Notes: generated from the sequence alone by a model not told the origin. 64,000 nt of DNA from Nissabacter sp. SGAir0207 (GCF_005491205.1 NZ_CP028035.1:3658001-3722000); one strand, 5' to 3'; shown: positions 10,620 through 19,405, counted from the first letter of the stretch. Numbers and translations: made by a program.

Positions 10620-10719
10620 TTATCAGGCAGTTTGCGCAAAAGTCTGACTTGCTTTTCGGTACTGAATCAGGTGCGATAAGGGCCGAAAGTCATGGACTCA
10701 TGATTAAGAAGGAAGCCCT

Positions 10720-11289
10720 ATGCGTAAACTCGTAAAATATGTCGGTATCGGCCTGTTGGTGACGGGCCTCGCGGCCTGTGATGGCAACAGCGATGAGAAA
10801 GCCAGCGCGGCACCGGATGCCGACCAGACCACTACCCAGACCGCGGCTGGCCAGCAGGTTTCGCTGCTGAACGGCAACGTCACCTTCACCATGCCGGGTG
10901 ACATGAGCGACCAGAGCGGCAAGATGGGCACCCAGGCCAACAACATGCATGTCTATGCCGATGAGAGTGGGCAGAAGGCGATCATCGTGCTGTTGAGCGA
11001 CAACAGCCCGGACGCGCTGGACGCGCTGTCAAAACGTCTGGAGGAGCAGCAACGCTCCCGCGATCCGGACTTGCAGGTGGTCACCAACAAGAGCATCACG
11101 GTGGATGGGCAGCCCGTCCAACAGCTTGACAGCGTGATCTCCACCAGCGGCAAGAAGGCCTACTCCTCCGTGCTGCTGGCGAAAGTGGACAGCCACCTGA
11201 TGACCCTGCAAATCACCCTGCCAGCGGATGACCAGCAGCAGGCACAGGGTCAGGCAGAGCAGATCATCAATACGCTGAAGTTCAAGTAA
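10720..11289 (+). CDS. dcrB: DcrB, envelope lipoprotein
   Basis: A 189-residue lipoprotein: basic N terminus, hydrophobic stretch and lipobox LAAC with the acylated Cys at residue 20. Asp at +2 (C-D) would favour retention in the inner membrane by the usual Lol rule. The mature part ([23 protein letters not shown] and following) matches E. coli DcrB, which is needed for phage C1/C6 infection and helps lipoprotein maturation. ATG 10720 follows AAGGA. It is followed by a strong terminator and then by the sugar locus rather than the E. coli neighbours. Confidence 0.92.
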   Translation: MRKLVKYVGIGLLVTGLAACDGNSDEKASAAPDADQTTTQTAAGQQVSLLNGNVTFTMPGDMSDQSGKMGTQANNMHVYADESGQKAIIVLLSDNSPDALDALSKRLEEQQRSRDPDLQVVTNKSITVDGQPVQQLDSVISTSGKKAYSSVLLAKVDSHLMTLQITLPADDQQQAQGQAEQIINTLKFK

Positions 11290-11309
11290 CACGACACTCA
11301 GTGCATCAG

Positions 11310-11336
11310 GGCGGGGATCTCCCCGCCTTTTTTTTT
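11310..11336 (+). terminator. Rho-independent terminator of dcrB
   Basis: GGCGGGG (11310-11316) pairs with CCCCGCC (11321-11327) around a short loop and is followed by nine T (11328-11336). Confidence 0.93.
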
Positions 11337-11339
11337 GGC

Positions 11340-12404
11340 TTACTCCAGCCGCTCCCCCGCCTCATCAAACAGCAACAGGCTCGCCTCCTCCGCACCAACC
11401 TGTAGTGTCGTACCCGCCGGGAAACGCACCTGCTGTGGCGTCTTGAGTTTCAGCGCCAGTTCGCCCGCGCGGGCGTAGACCAGCGTGGCGTCCCCCTGCA
11501 ATTCGGTGAACTCCACCTCCACCGCCAGCGTGAGATCGTGCGCCCCCTCCAGCCGCAAATGCTCCGGCCGGATGCCGACCCACAGCCGCTGATCCGCCTG
11601 CAAGCTTGCTGGCGGCTGGCGCAGCGTAAACGGCGACTGGCCGTCGATCCGCACCTGCCCGTCGCGCCAGTGGGCTGGCAGTAGGTTGATTTTCGGCGTG
11701 CCGATGAACTCCGCCACAAAGGTGTTCTGCGGCCGGTTATACAGCTCAATCGGCGTGCCTATTTGCTCCACCTTCCCCTTGTTGAGCAGCACGATGCGGT
11801 CGGCCAGCGTCATCGCCTCCACCTGATCGTGGGTCACGTAGATCATGGTGTTTTTCAGCCGGGCGTGCAGGCGGCTAATCTCCTGGCGCATCTGCACCCG
11901 CAACGCGGCGTCGAGGTTGGAGAGCGGCTCATCAAACAGGAATACCGCCGGTTGCTGCACGATGGAGCGGCCAATCGCCACCCGCTGCCGCTGCCCGCCG
12001 GAGAGCTGCTGCGGCAGGCGATCCAGCACCGCTTCCAGCCCCAGCATCTGCGTGGCCTCCTGCACGCGGCGCTCAATCTCCGCCGCCGGGGTGTGCAGAT
12101 TCTTCAGGCCGAAGGAGAGGTTCTGCCTGACCGTCATGTGCGGGTAGAGCGCGTAGGATTGGAAGACCATCGACAGCCCGCGCTGGCCAGCGGGCAGGTG
12201 GGTCACCTCGTTGCCATTGATGAACACCGCGCCGGAGGTCAGCGCCTCCAGCCCGGCAATCATCCGTAGCAGGGTGGATTTGCCGCAGCCGGAGGGGCCG
12301 ACCAGCACCAGAAACTCGCCGGACTGCACGGTAAGGGAGAGTGCCTCAATCACCGTGCTCTTCTGGTAGCACTTGGTGACGCGATCCAGTATGACGCCTG
12401 ACAT
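11340..12404 (-). CDS. Sugar ABC transporter ATPase (MalK/UgpC/MsmX type)
   Basis: Cytoplasmic ATPase that powers oligosaccharide import. The 354 residues show Walker A GPSGCGKST (about 36-44), Q-loop MVFQSYALYPHMTVRQN, signature LSGGQRQR, Walker B VFLFDEPLSNLD and H-loop YVTHD. The roughly 120-residue C-terminal OB/TOBE domain (VGIRPEHLRLEG) is typical of this CUT1 subfamily. I chose ATG 12404, preceded by AAGGA, over a longer frame that runs into the regulator gene. It lies 52 bases after the LacI-type gene on the same strand and is probably co-transcribed with it, pairing with the divergent permeases, whose operon has no ATPase of its own. Confidence 0.9.
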   Translation of the reverse strand: MSGVILDRVTKCYQKSTVIEALSLTVQSGEFLVLVGPSGCGKSTLLRMIAGLEALTSGAVFINGNEVTHLPAGQRGLSMVFQSYALYPHMTVRQNLSFGLKNLHTPAAEIERRVQEATQMLGLEAVLDRLPQQLSGGQRQRVAIGRSIVQQPAVFLFDEPLSNLDAALRVQMRQEISRLHARLKNTMIYVTHDQVEAMTLADRIVLLNKGKVEQIGTPIELYNRPQNTFVAEFIGTPKINLLPAHWRDGQVRIDGQSPFTLRQPPASLQADQRLWVGIRPEHLRLEGAHDLTLAVEVEFTELQGDATLVYARAGELALKLKTPQQVRFPAGTTLQVGAEEASLLLFDEAGERLE

Positions 12405-12456
12405 AGTGAAATCCTTGTAAAACGGCCGGCACCGCGCGCCGGCGATGCGTAGCGGC

Positions 12457-13512
12457 TCAGAGAGGGCGCGCGTCGGGCTGGGTTGACTCACGCACAATCA
12501 GTTCAAACTCCAGCGTGTGGCGCACCCCTTTTTTCCCCTCTAACAGCAGGCGGGCGGCAATCTCCCCTTTCTTGACCGCATCCTGGGCGATGGTGGTCAG
12601 GCCGGGATGCGTGCCCGCTGGTGCGTTGTTGTCGAAGCCGGTGATCGCCATTTGCTGTGGGATGGCCAGCCCGGCCTGCTGGCAGGCGCGCGCCGCGCCG
12701 ACGGCAAAGCGATCCGACAGGCAGATCAGCGCGGTCGGGCGCGGTGACTGCGCCATCAGCGCCTGCGCCGCCAGCGCGCCATGCGCCTCGTCATGCTCCG
12801 TCTCATACAGCCAGCAGGCGGCGAGGTCGATGCCGTGCGCCACCAGCGTGCGTCGGCAGGCGTTCACCCGCGTCAGCATCAGGGTGTTGTCGCCCTCCAG
12901 CGGCGCGTCGAGCGCGGAAAGCCCCTGCCGCCCCTGCTGGGACGGGAAGGAGATGATGCCGACCTGACGGTGGCCGCACTCCAGCAGGTGCAGGCAGAGC
13001 TGGCGCATCGCCTCGTGGTTGTCGATAGAGACGCAACTGTGCGGCGGCAGGAGGAAATCGGTGGTGACAATCGGCAGGCCCCTGTTAAGCGCCTTCTCAA
13101 TAATCCGGTCATTGTTGAAGGTGGCGTTGAGGATATAGCCATCCACCGCCGCATTCAGCGAGTACAGCTTCGCCCGGCTTTTGTGTTTCAGCGGGATCAG
13201 CACGATATTCGCCCCCTGCTTTTCGCAGGCATTGGCGATGCCGTTCATCAGGTGCACATCATGCTGGTCGGTGAAGACATAGCTCAGGGCGTCATTGAAG
13301 ATCACGCCAATCGCGCCGGATTTGCCTGTCCGCAGCGCGCGGCCAAGGTGATCTGGCGTGTGGTAGTGGTTTGCCGCCGCGTGGGCCAGCACGCGCTCAA
13401 GCAGCGCCGGTGATAATTTGTGCGGCCGGTTAAACGCATTGGAGACCGTGGTATGGGTAACGCCCAGATCTTTGGCGAGGGATTTTAGCGTCACCTTTTT
13501 CTTATTCGGCAT
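12457..13512 (-). CDS. LacI/GalR family regulator of the sugar import locus
   Basis: The 351-residue product has an N-terminal LacI-type helix-turn-helix (VTLKSLAKDLGVTHTTVSNAFNR, residues 6-28), a hinge helix (SPALLERVLAHAAANHYHTPDHLGRALR) and a periplasmic-binding-protein-like effector domain ending in TTIAQDAVKKGEIAARLLLEG. I chose ATG 13512 with AAAGGTGG at the right distance; a GTG nine bases upstream overlaps that ribosome site. It is transcribed away from the binding-protein operon, and a GTTTAACGATAAAC palindrome in the shared intergenic region is a likely operator. It probably represses both directions until a sugar is bound; the effector is unknown. Confidence 0.9.
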   Translation of the reverse strand: MPNKKKVTLKSLAKDLGVTHTTVSNAFNRPHKLSPALLERVLAHAAANHYHTPDHLGRALRTGKSGAIGVIFNDALSYVFTDQHDVHLMNGIANACEKQGANIVLIPLKHKSRAKLYSLNAAVDGYILNATFNNDRIIEKALNRGLPIVTTDFLLPPHSCVSIDNHEAMRQLCLHLLECGHRQVGIISFPSQQGRQGLSALDAPLEGDNTLMLTRVNACRRTLVAHGIDLAACWLYETEHDEAHGALAAQALMAQSPRPTALICLSDRFAVGAARACQQAGLAIPQQMAITGFDNNAPAGTHPGLTTIAQDAVKKGEIAARLLLEGKKGVRHTLEFELIVRESTQPDARPL

Positions 13513-13768
13513 ACAGGCCACCTTTCACAAAAATAGTGGGCGCAGTAATCCGCCCACTATTATCTTGGGGAGCAACGGCAATTCAGCCTGAATTACCGCT
13601 TATTTATCGCCGCAAAGTTTAACGATAAACAAAATGAATTCTGTGACAGGTTTAACGCCAAAGTTAAATAGCCGCGTGCTAGCGTAAAAAAAGAGACGCG
13701 CGGCCCGCCGGCGTTAAATATAAAAAAGATAAATATATAGTCACTTAGCTATTATTAAAGGAGTATAT
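13513..13768. promoter_or_regulatory. Divergent control region of the sugar locus
   Basis: This 256-base AT-rich region separates the regulator/ATPase pair from the transport-and-hydrolase operon and must hold both promoters. It contains two palindromic elements: GTTTAACGATAAAC at 13617-13630, and TTTAAC-N6-GTTAAA at 13651-13668. TGTGA at 13642-13646 could be half of a CRP site, but the second half is absent. An AAAGGAG ribosome site lies at 13757-13763 before the binding-protein start. Confidence 0.6.
13617..13630. promoter_or_regulatory. Candidate operator for the LacI-type regulator
   Basis: GTTTAACGATAAAC is a 14-base near-palindrome with a central CG, the symmetry expected for GalR/LacI-family operators. 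The half-site GTTTAACG recurs at 13650-13657, 33 bases away, which would allow two dimers to bind about three helical turns apart. Assignment rests on symmetry and position only. Confidence 0.5.
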
Positions 13769-15037
13769 ATGTTGCGCACAGCAATAAAATACGCCGCCCT
13801 GTCCGCGGCCCTATTATTTCTTGGCGGCTGCGGGCAGGAGGAGCAGGCCAGCGAGCCGCTGAAAATGTGGGTGGCGCCCAACCGCACGCAGGAGCAATTT
13901 TGGGGCGAGGTGATCCGCGACTGGAACGCCATTCCCGGCAATACGCCCATTGAGTTCTCCGCCATCCCGGCGGCTGGCAGTTCGGAGGAGGCGATCATGA
14001 ACGCGCTGGCCTCCGGCACTGAGCCGGACATTTCCACCAACATTTTCATCGGCTTTGCCGCGCAACTCACCGAACTGGACCAGCTCACTGACTTCTCCAC
14101 GCTGGCGGGCTATGACGCGCTGGTGAAGGCGCGCCGGATGGAGCCTGCGCTGGCGAACTGGAAAATCGACGGCAAACAGAGCGTTATCCCAATCTACGTC
14201 AGCCCGATTGTCTACTGGTGGCGCGGCGACATCCTGGCGCAACAGGGGTTTGACGAGGTGCCAACCACCTACGAGCAGGTCTACGGGCTGTCACAGCGCT
14301 ACGCCGCGCAGGGGCGGGGCTACTCCATGCAGGTGACCGCTGGCAAGAACTGGTGGGATCGCTGGTGTGACTTCATTCCGCTCTACTACGCCGCCTCCGG
14401 TGGCACGCCCTATCTGGCGGACAACCGCGCCCAGTACAACAATGAGGCTGGCTTGCAGGCGCTGACCTTCATCCAGACCATGTTCCTGAACAAGTGGTCG
14501 AGCTACGACTTCACCGCCGCTGACGACCCGCTGCTGACCGGCGCGGTGATTGGTGCGGTGCGCGGCCCGTGGGACATCATCCGCTACCGTGACAACTATC
14601 CTGAGGTGCTGAAAACCATCCGCATCGGGCCGATGCTGACCGCCAGCGGCCAGCCCAACCCGGCCACCATGGCCGACAGCAAAGGGCTGGTGCTATTTAA
14701 TAGCTCGGATAAAAAAGAGGCGGCGTGGAAATTTATCCAATGGGTCTATAGCAACCCGAAATATGATTTGCGCTGGCTGGAATTAACCAATATGCCGCCA
14801 GCGCGTGACGACCTGCTGACCAATCCGCAATTCATCGCCTATTTTGACAATAACCCGCTGGTGAAAGAGATCGTTAATTATATTGATCGCGCCACACCGC
14901 CCGCCGCCATTATTCATACCGTGGATGTCCAGCGCAGCATGACGCAAATGATCGAGCGGACAATATTCAGCAACCAGACACCTGCCGCCGCCTTAAAACA
15001 GTCGGCAGCGGAAGTCGACCCTATTTTGGCGCAGTGA
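13769..15037 (+). CDS. Sugar ABC transporter substrate-binding lipoprotein (CUT1 family)
   Basis: A 422-residue extracytoplasmic solute-binding protein. The N terminus is a lipoprotein signal with lipobox LGGC, Cys at residue 21, so the receptor is tethered to a membrane rather than free in the periplasm. The body shows the family-1 (MalE/UgpB-like) pattern: PLKMWVAPNRTQEQFW, NALASGTEPDI, IPIYVSPIVYWWRGDIL, MADSKGLVLFNSSDKKEAAWKFIQWV. Many aromatic residues (YWW, NWWDRW) suit sugar stacking. The ligand cannot be read from sequence. The stop lies one base before the first permease start. A lipid-anchored receptor is less usual for an enterobacterial sugar importer than a soluble one. Confidence 0.9.
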   Translation: MLRTAIKYAALSAALLFLGGCGQEEQASEPLKMWVAPNRTQEQFWGEVIRDWNAIPGNTPIEFSAIPAAGSSEEAIMNALASGTEPDISTNIFIGFAAQLTELDQLTDFSTLAGYDALVKARRMEPALANWKIDGKQSVIPIYVSPIVYWWRGDILAQQGFDEVPTTYEQVYGLSQRYAAQGRGYSMQVTAGKNWWDRWCDFIPLYYAASGGTPYLADNRAQYNNEAGLQALTFIQTMFLNKWSSYDFTAADDPLLTGAVIGAVRGPWDIIRYRDNYPEVLKTIRIGPMLTASGQPNPATMADSKGLVLFNSSDKKEAAWKFIQWVYSNPKYDLRWLELTNMPPARDDLLTNPQFIAYFDNNPLVKEIVNYIDRATPPAAIIHTVDVQRSMTQMIERTIFSNQTPAAALKQSAAEVDPILAQ

Positions 15038-15038
15038 T

Positions 15039-15911
15039 ATGAAATTCGCCCTGAAAGAGTCCACGCTGGGGGGCCTGGTGGCCTCCAGTTATCTTGGCTA
15101 TTCGCTGTTGTTTTGGTTCTACCCGATTTTTTGGCTGTGCGTATTGAGCGTCACTGACTGGAAATTTATTGGCCTGCCCACCTTCAGTGGGCTGCGCAAT
15201 TTTCTGGCGGTGCTGCATGACCCGCTCTTCTGGCGGGCGATGCGTAACGTGTTTCACTTCCTGCTCTACTACCTGCCGGTGGTATTCAGCGCCTCGCTGC
15301 TGTTTGCCTTCGGGCTGAAAAAGATCCGCTACGGCAAGGCGTTCATCGCCCTGAGTTTCCTACTGGCGAACGTCTCCTCCAGCGTCGCCTACTCGGTGGT
15401 GTTCTCGAAACTCTTCAGCGAGTCCGGCCCCATCAACACGCTGTTGCAGCAACTGTGTGGCGTCAGCGTGCCGTGGTTCACCTCGCCGGACGTCGCCATG
15501 CTGTCGATTGCGCTGATCGTCACCTGGAAGTTCGTCGGGTACTACGGGCTGATCTTCTACTCCGGCCTGATCACCCTGCCCAAGGAGATCGAGGACGCCG
15601 CCGCCCTCGATCACGCTGGCCCCTGCAAGCGGCTGTTTTACGTGACGCTGCCGATGATGAACGCGCAGATCGTGATGGTGTTGGTGCTTGCCATCTCCGT
15701 GGCCTTCGCGCTGTTCACCGAACCCTACCTGATCACCGGCGGTGGCCCGCTCGACAGCACCACTACGCCGATGGTGGTGATGTATGAGGCGGCCTTCCGG
15801 CGTATGCGGCCCGGCTGGGCGGCGATGATGTCGATTATCGTCGCGCTGGTCAGCTTTGGCCTGATCTGGCTGCTGCGCCGGCTGCTGGAAAAGAACATTG
15901 AGAAGGTGTGA
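15039..15911 (+). CDS. Sugar ABC transporter permease (MalF/UgpA type)
   Basis: First inner-membrane permease of the importer, 290 residues with about six transmembrane helices. The conserved cytoplasmic EAA loop that contacts the ATPase reads EIEDAAALDHAGPCKRLFYVTLP. An N-terminal segment SLLFWFYPIFWLCVLSVTDW and the C-terminal GGGPLDSTTTPMVVMYEAAF are typical of CUT1 MalF-like subunits. It begins one base after the binding-protein stop and ends two bases before the second permease, so the operon is tightly packed. Confidence 0.92.
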   Translation: MKFALKESTLGGLVASSYLGYSLLFWFYPIFWLCVLSVTDWKFIGLPTFSGLRNFLAVLHDPLFWRAMRNVFHFLLYYLPVVFSASLLFAFGLKKIRYGKAFIALSFLLANVSSSVAYSVVFSKLFSESGPINTLLQQLCGVSVPWFTSPDVAMLSIALIVTWKFVGYYGLIFYSGLITLPKEIEDAAALDHAGPCKRLFYVTLPMMNAQIVMVLVLAISVAFALFTEPYLITGGGPLDSTTTPMVVMYEAAFRRMRPGWAAMMSIIVALVSFGLIWLLRRLLEKNIEKV

Positions 15912-15913
15912 CC

Positions 15914-16753
15914 ATGAAAAAATGCCTGACTGCCCTGTCGCCCGCCTCGCTGCTGCTGCACGCCGTGATGCTGCTGCTGGCGCTCTCCTGGCTCTACCCC
16001 TACCTCTGGATGCTGTTCTCCTCGCTGAAGGATACCGCCGACATCTACACCACCAGCCTGCTCGGCGGCCACTTCTCCTTTGATAACTACCGCTTCCTGT
16101 TTGATGACACCGCGCAGGCGGAGAAGCCCTTCCTGCGCACCCTGCTCAACTCGCTGTTCATCACCCTAAGCATCACCGCCTGCGTCACCGTCAGCTCGGC
16201 GCTGGTGGGGTACGCGCTGGCAAAAATGCCCTTCCCCGGCCGGGCGGCGTTCAAGAACCTGCTGATTTTGCAGATTGTCTTCCCGGCGTTCATGTTCATC
16301 ATCCCGCACTTTGTGCTGATGCGTGAACTGGGGCTGATGAACAGCTACGGCGCGCTGATCCTGCCGTTCGTGATGAATGCCTGGGGCATTTTCATGGTGG
16401 CGCAGAGCTTTCAGGGCACGCCGAATGACTACCTCTACGCTGCGCGGCTGGATCATGCCTCGATCCCGAAGATCCTGCTGCACATCATGGTGCCGCTGAA
16501 TAAGTCGATTTTGGCGATTGTCGCGCTCTTCACCTTCACCGCCGCCTGGGACAATTTCCTCTGGCCGCTGGTGGTGGTGCAGGATGCGCAAAAGATGCCG
16601 CTCTCGGTGCTGCTTGCCACTTTCAGCAAGTCCTACAGCATCTATCTTGGCCCGGTGATGGCTGGCGCAGTGGTGCAGACCCTGCCGATTGTCACCCTAT
16701 TCATTCTGTTCCGGCGGCACTTCCTGCAAGGGATGGCGCTGACGCTCAAGTAA
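15914..16753 (+). CDS. Sugar ABC transporter permease (MalG/UgpE type)
   Basis: Second permease, 279 residues with about six helices. The EAA loop reads YLYAARLDHASIPKILLHIMVPL, and the start WLYPYLWMLFSSLKDTADI is characteristic of MalG-like subunits. ATG 15914 follows AGAAGG; a GTG six bases earlier is less likely because it would overlap that ribosome site. It pairs with the preceding permease and, by inference, with the divergent ATPase. The GH13 gene starts ten bases after the stop. Confidence 0.92.
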   Translation: MKKCLTALSPASLLLHAVMLLLALSWLYPYLWMLFSSLKDTADIYTTSLLGGHFSFDNYRFLFDDTAQAEKPFLRTLLNSLFITLSITACVTVSSALVGYALAKMPFPGRAAFKNLLILQIVFPAFMFIIPHFVLMRELGLMNSYGALILPFVMNAWGIFMVAQSFQGTPNDYLYAARLDHASIPKILLHIMVPLNKSILAIVALFTFTAAWDNFLWPLVVVQDAQKMPLSVLLATFSKSYSIYLGPVMAGAVVQTLPIVTLFILFRRHFLQGMALTLK

Positions 16754-16763
16754 GGAGGCAGTG

Positions 16764-18359
16764 ATGCAAGAGAGTGTGAAGTGGTGGCGCAAAGGGGTGT
16801 TTTACCAGATCTACCTGCCCTCCTTCTGTGACGGCAATGGCGACGGGCTGGGGGATTTCCACGGCCTGCTGAGCAAGCTGGACTATTTGGCGGAGCTAGG
16901 CATCGCCGGTATCTGGATCACCCCCTTCTACCCGTCGCCGCTGGTGGACAACGGTTATGACATCTCCGACTACTGCAACGTCGATGCGCGCTTCGGCGAT
17001 CTGGCGCTGTTCAGCCAACTGGTGGAGGCGTGCCATCAGCGCCATATCCGGGTGATCATCGATCTGGTGATCAACCACGTCTCCAGCGCGCACCCGTGGT
17101 TCCAACAGGCGCTAAGCGACCCGCAGAGCCGCTACCGGGAGTACTTCTTCTTCCGGCCGCAGCCGAACAACTGGCACTCCTTCTTTGGCGGCCCGGCGTG
17201 GAGCCGCACGCCCGCTGGCGATGCCTTCTACTACCACAAGTTTTCGCCGCAGCAAGTAGATCTCAACTGGGCCAACCCGCAGGTGGAGCGCGAGATTGAG
17301 CAGGTGATCGACTTCTGGCTGGCGCGCGGCGTGGATGGCTTCCGCTTCGATGTGATCAACTTCCTCACCACCGACGGCATCGGCCCCGACAACCCCCCGG
17401 GCGAGGGGGAGCAGCGCCATGAGCATGACATCAACCAGCCGGGGGTGACGGCAGTGATTGCGCGGCTGTGCCGCTACATCCGCCAGCGCAAGGAGGCGTT
17501 CCTGATTGGCGAGGTGGGCAGCGAGAAGCTGGAGGAGCTGTGCCGCTACCAAGGCGGCGACCTGCTGGATGTGGTGTTCAACTTCAACCTCGGCAGCCTT
17601 AAGACCTTCAGCGTCCACGACATCCACCAGCAACTGGTGGCAATGGAGACGCAACAGCCCGGCGTGCCGACGCTGTTTTTCTCCAGCCACGATATGTCAC
17701 GCATGATCAGCCGCTTCGGCGAGCATGAGCAGGATCTCGATCGCGCCGTCGCGCTGTTCGCGCTGCAAATCAGCGCCAAGGGGGTGCCGTTTATCTATAA
17801 CGGTGAGGAGATCGGCATGACCGATTTTGTGCCGGAGACGTTCGACCAGTTGCGGGACGTTCAGGGCATCACCCACTACCAACAGGCGCGGGCGGCCGGG
17901 CTGGCGCACCCAGAGGCGCTGGCGGAGGCGATCGTCCACTCCCGTGATGCCTCACGTTCGCCCATGCAGTGGGACAGCCGTCCCCATGCCGGTTTTTCGC
18001 CGGTCACCCCCTGGATGCCGGTGCACCGCAATGCCACAACCACGCAGGTCAGCGCGCTGCGCCGCCAGCCCGGCTCCATCCTTAAGCGCTACCGGGCGCT
18101 GATTGCGCTGCGCAACCGCCACCCGGCGCTCCAGAGTGGCGACTATTTACGGCTGGCACGGCACGGCGACTGCCTGATGCTCTGCCGGACGCACCGCACG
18201 GAGACGCTGCACATCTTCATCAACTTCGGCGACCCGCTGCCCAACCCCAGCTGGGGCGACGGCGAGCAGGTGCTGTTTGGCACCGACTGCCGCCAGTTGG
18301 AAAAAAATTCCGTCCTGATTAAAAAGGTATGCCATGAACATCATCCGCAATCCCGCTAA
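16764..18359 (+). CDS. GH13 family glycosidase (alpha-glucosidase-like)
   Basis: Cytoplasmic retaining alpha-glycosidase of 531 residues with no signal peptide. The four GH13 regions are intact: DLVINHVS, GFRFDVIN with nucleophile Asp196, IGEVGS with acid/base Glu250, and FSSHDMSR with His309-Asp310. An early DGNGDGLGD loop (23-31) fits the metal site common in oligo-1,6-glucosidases, trehalose-6-phosphate hydrolases and sucrose hydrolases. Region IV has SSHD where most relatives have NHD. It likely hydrolyses an alpha-glucosyl bond in an imported small sugar; exact linkage is not readable. I chose ATG 16764, five bases after AAGGAGG, over the adjacent GTG. The end overlaps the GH130 gene by 26 bases. 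Confidence 0.88.
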   Translation: MQESVKWWRKGVFYQIYLPSFCDGNGDGLGDFHGLLSKLDYLAELGIAGIWITPFYPSPLVDNGYDISDYCNVDARFGDLALFSQLVEACHQRHIRVIIDLVINHVSSAHPWFQQALSDPQSRYREYFFFRPQPNNWHSFFGGPAWSRTPAGDAFYYHKFSPQQVDLNWANPQVEREIEQVIDFWLARGVDGFRFDVINFLTTDGIGPDNPPGEGEQRHEHDINQPGVTAVIARLCRYIRQRKEAFLIGEVGSEKLEELCRYQGGDLLDVVFNFNLGSLKTFSVHDIHQQLVAMETQQPGVPTLFFSSHDMSRMISRFGEHEQDLDRAVALFALQISAKGVPFIYNGEEIGMTDFVPETFDQLRDVQGITHYQQARAAGLAHPEALAEAIVHSRDASRSPMQWDSRPHAGFSPVTPWMPVHRNATTTQVSALRRQPGSILKRYRALIALRNRHPALQSGDYLRLARHGDCLMLCRTHRTETLHIFINFGDPLPNPSWGDGEQVLFGTDCRQLEKNSVLIKKVCHEHHPQSR

Positions 18360-19398
18360 TCCGCTGATTACCCCGAAAGATGTGCCGCCGACCCGGCCGG
18401 GCATGAAGGTCGAGTGTGTGTTTAATGCCGGCGTGGTGCGCCGCGGCGAGGAGACGCTGCTGCTGCTACGGGTGGCCGAGAGCGTTATTCCCTCGCACCC
18501 GGATGAGATCTGTGTGCCGCGGCTGGTGAATGAGGAGGGCGTCTGGCGGCCGCACACCGTGGCGTTCAACCGCCACGACCCGCGCTATGAGTTCAGCGAT
18601 CCGCGCGCCATCGTGCTGAAGGCCGATCCCACCGAGACGCTGCTGACCTCGCTCTCCCACCTGCGGCTGGCACGCAGCCGTGACGGCGTGCACTTTGATA
18701 TTGATGACGCGCCGTTCCTCTTCCCGGAGAACGAGTATGAGCAGTTTGGCTGTGAAGATCCGCGCATCAGCCTGATCGACGGCTTGTACTACATCAACTA
18801 CTCGGCGGTGTCGCCCTACGGCATCGCCACCGCGCTGGCAGTGACGGCGGATTTCACCGAGGTGCGGCGGCTCGGCGTCATACTCTGCCCGGACAACCGC
18901 GACGTCTGCTTCTTCCCACAGCGCGTCAATGGCGAATATCTGGCGCTGACGCGCCCCTCGCCCAAGTATTTCGGCAAGCCGGAGATCTGGCTCAGCGCCT
19001 CACCAGACCTGCTGCACTGGGGCAACCACCGCCGCCTGCCGGCTGGCTCGGCCAGCGACTGGGACGCGCTGAAGCTCGGCGGCGGCGCGCCGCTGCTGGA
19101 GACAGAACATGGCTGGTTGCAGATCTACCACGGCGTGGATCAGCAGCAGCGCTACTGCCTCGGCGCGCTGCTGCTCGACCGGGATGACCCGATGCGCATT
19201 CTGGCGAAATCCGCCACCCCGCTGTTGCAGCCAGAGGCGGAGTATGAGGTGCACGGCTTTTTCGGCAATGTGGTGTTCACCTGCGGTGCGCTGATTGAGG
19301 GCGATCAGTTGAAGATCTACTACGGCGCGGCCGACCAGTGCATCGCGCTGGCGCAGATGACGCTGGCCGATCTCTGGGCGCATCTGGGCATCGCCTGA
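18334..19398 (+). CDS. GH130 family beta-mannoside phosphorylase-like protein
   Basis: A 354-residue five-bladed beta-propeller glycoside phosphorylase. GH130 enzymes split beta-mannosides with phosphate, releasing mannose 1-phosphate. The proton-donor Asp of the family fits Asp142 in GCEDPRISL; the start NPANPLITPKDVPPTRPGM, CVFNAGVVRRGEE and LLLLRVAES are also typical. The FNAGV form resembles what I recall of beta-1,2-mannobiose phosphorylases rather than mannosylglucose phosphorylases, but subfamily assignment needs a tree. No signal peptide, so it acts in the cytoplasm on imported sugar. It begins inside the GH13 gene in another frame, suggesting coupled translation, and ends the operon at a strong terminator. 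Confidence 0.87.
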   Translation: MNIIRNPANPLITPKDVPPTRPGMKVECVFNAGVVRRGEETLLLLRVAESVIPSHPDEICVPRLVNEEGVWRPHTVAFNRHDPRYEFSDPRAIVLKADPTETLLTSLSHLRLARSRDGVHFDIDDAPFLFPENEYEQFGCEDPRISLIDGLYYINYSAVSPYGIATALAVTADFTEVRRLGVILCPDNRDVCFFPQRVNGEYLALTRPSPKYFGKPEIWLSASPDLLHWGNHRRLPAGSASDWDALKLGGGAPLLETEHGWLQIYHGVDQQQRYCLGALLLDRDDPMRILAKSATPLLQPEAEYEVHGFFGNVVFTCGALIEGDQLKIYYGAADQCIALAQMTLADLWAHLGIA

Positions 19399-19405
19399 GT
19401 CCCAT

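Noticed and set aside
13642..13657. CRP site in front of the sugar operon
   Set aside because: Only one half-site (TGTGA) is present; the second half at the right distance is TTAAC-like and not TCACA.
11340..19398. Sugar locus as a recent mobile element
   Set aside because: No terminal repeats, transposase, integrase or clear shift in base composition apart from the AT-rich control region; acquisition, if any, is not recent on this evidence.
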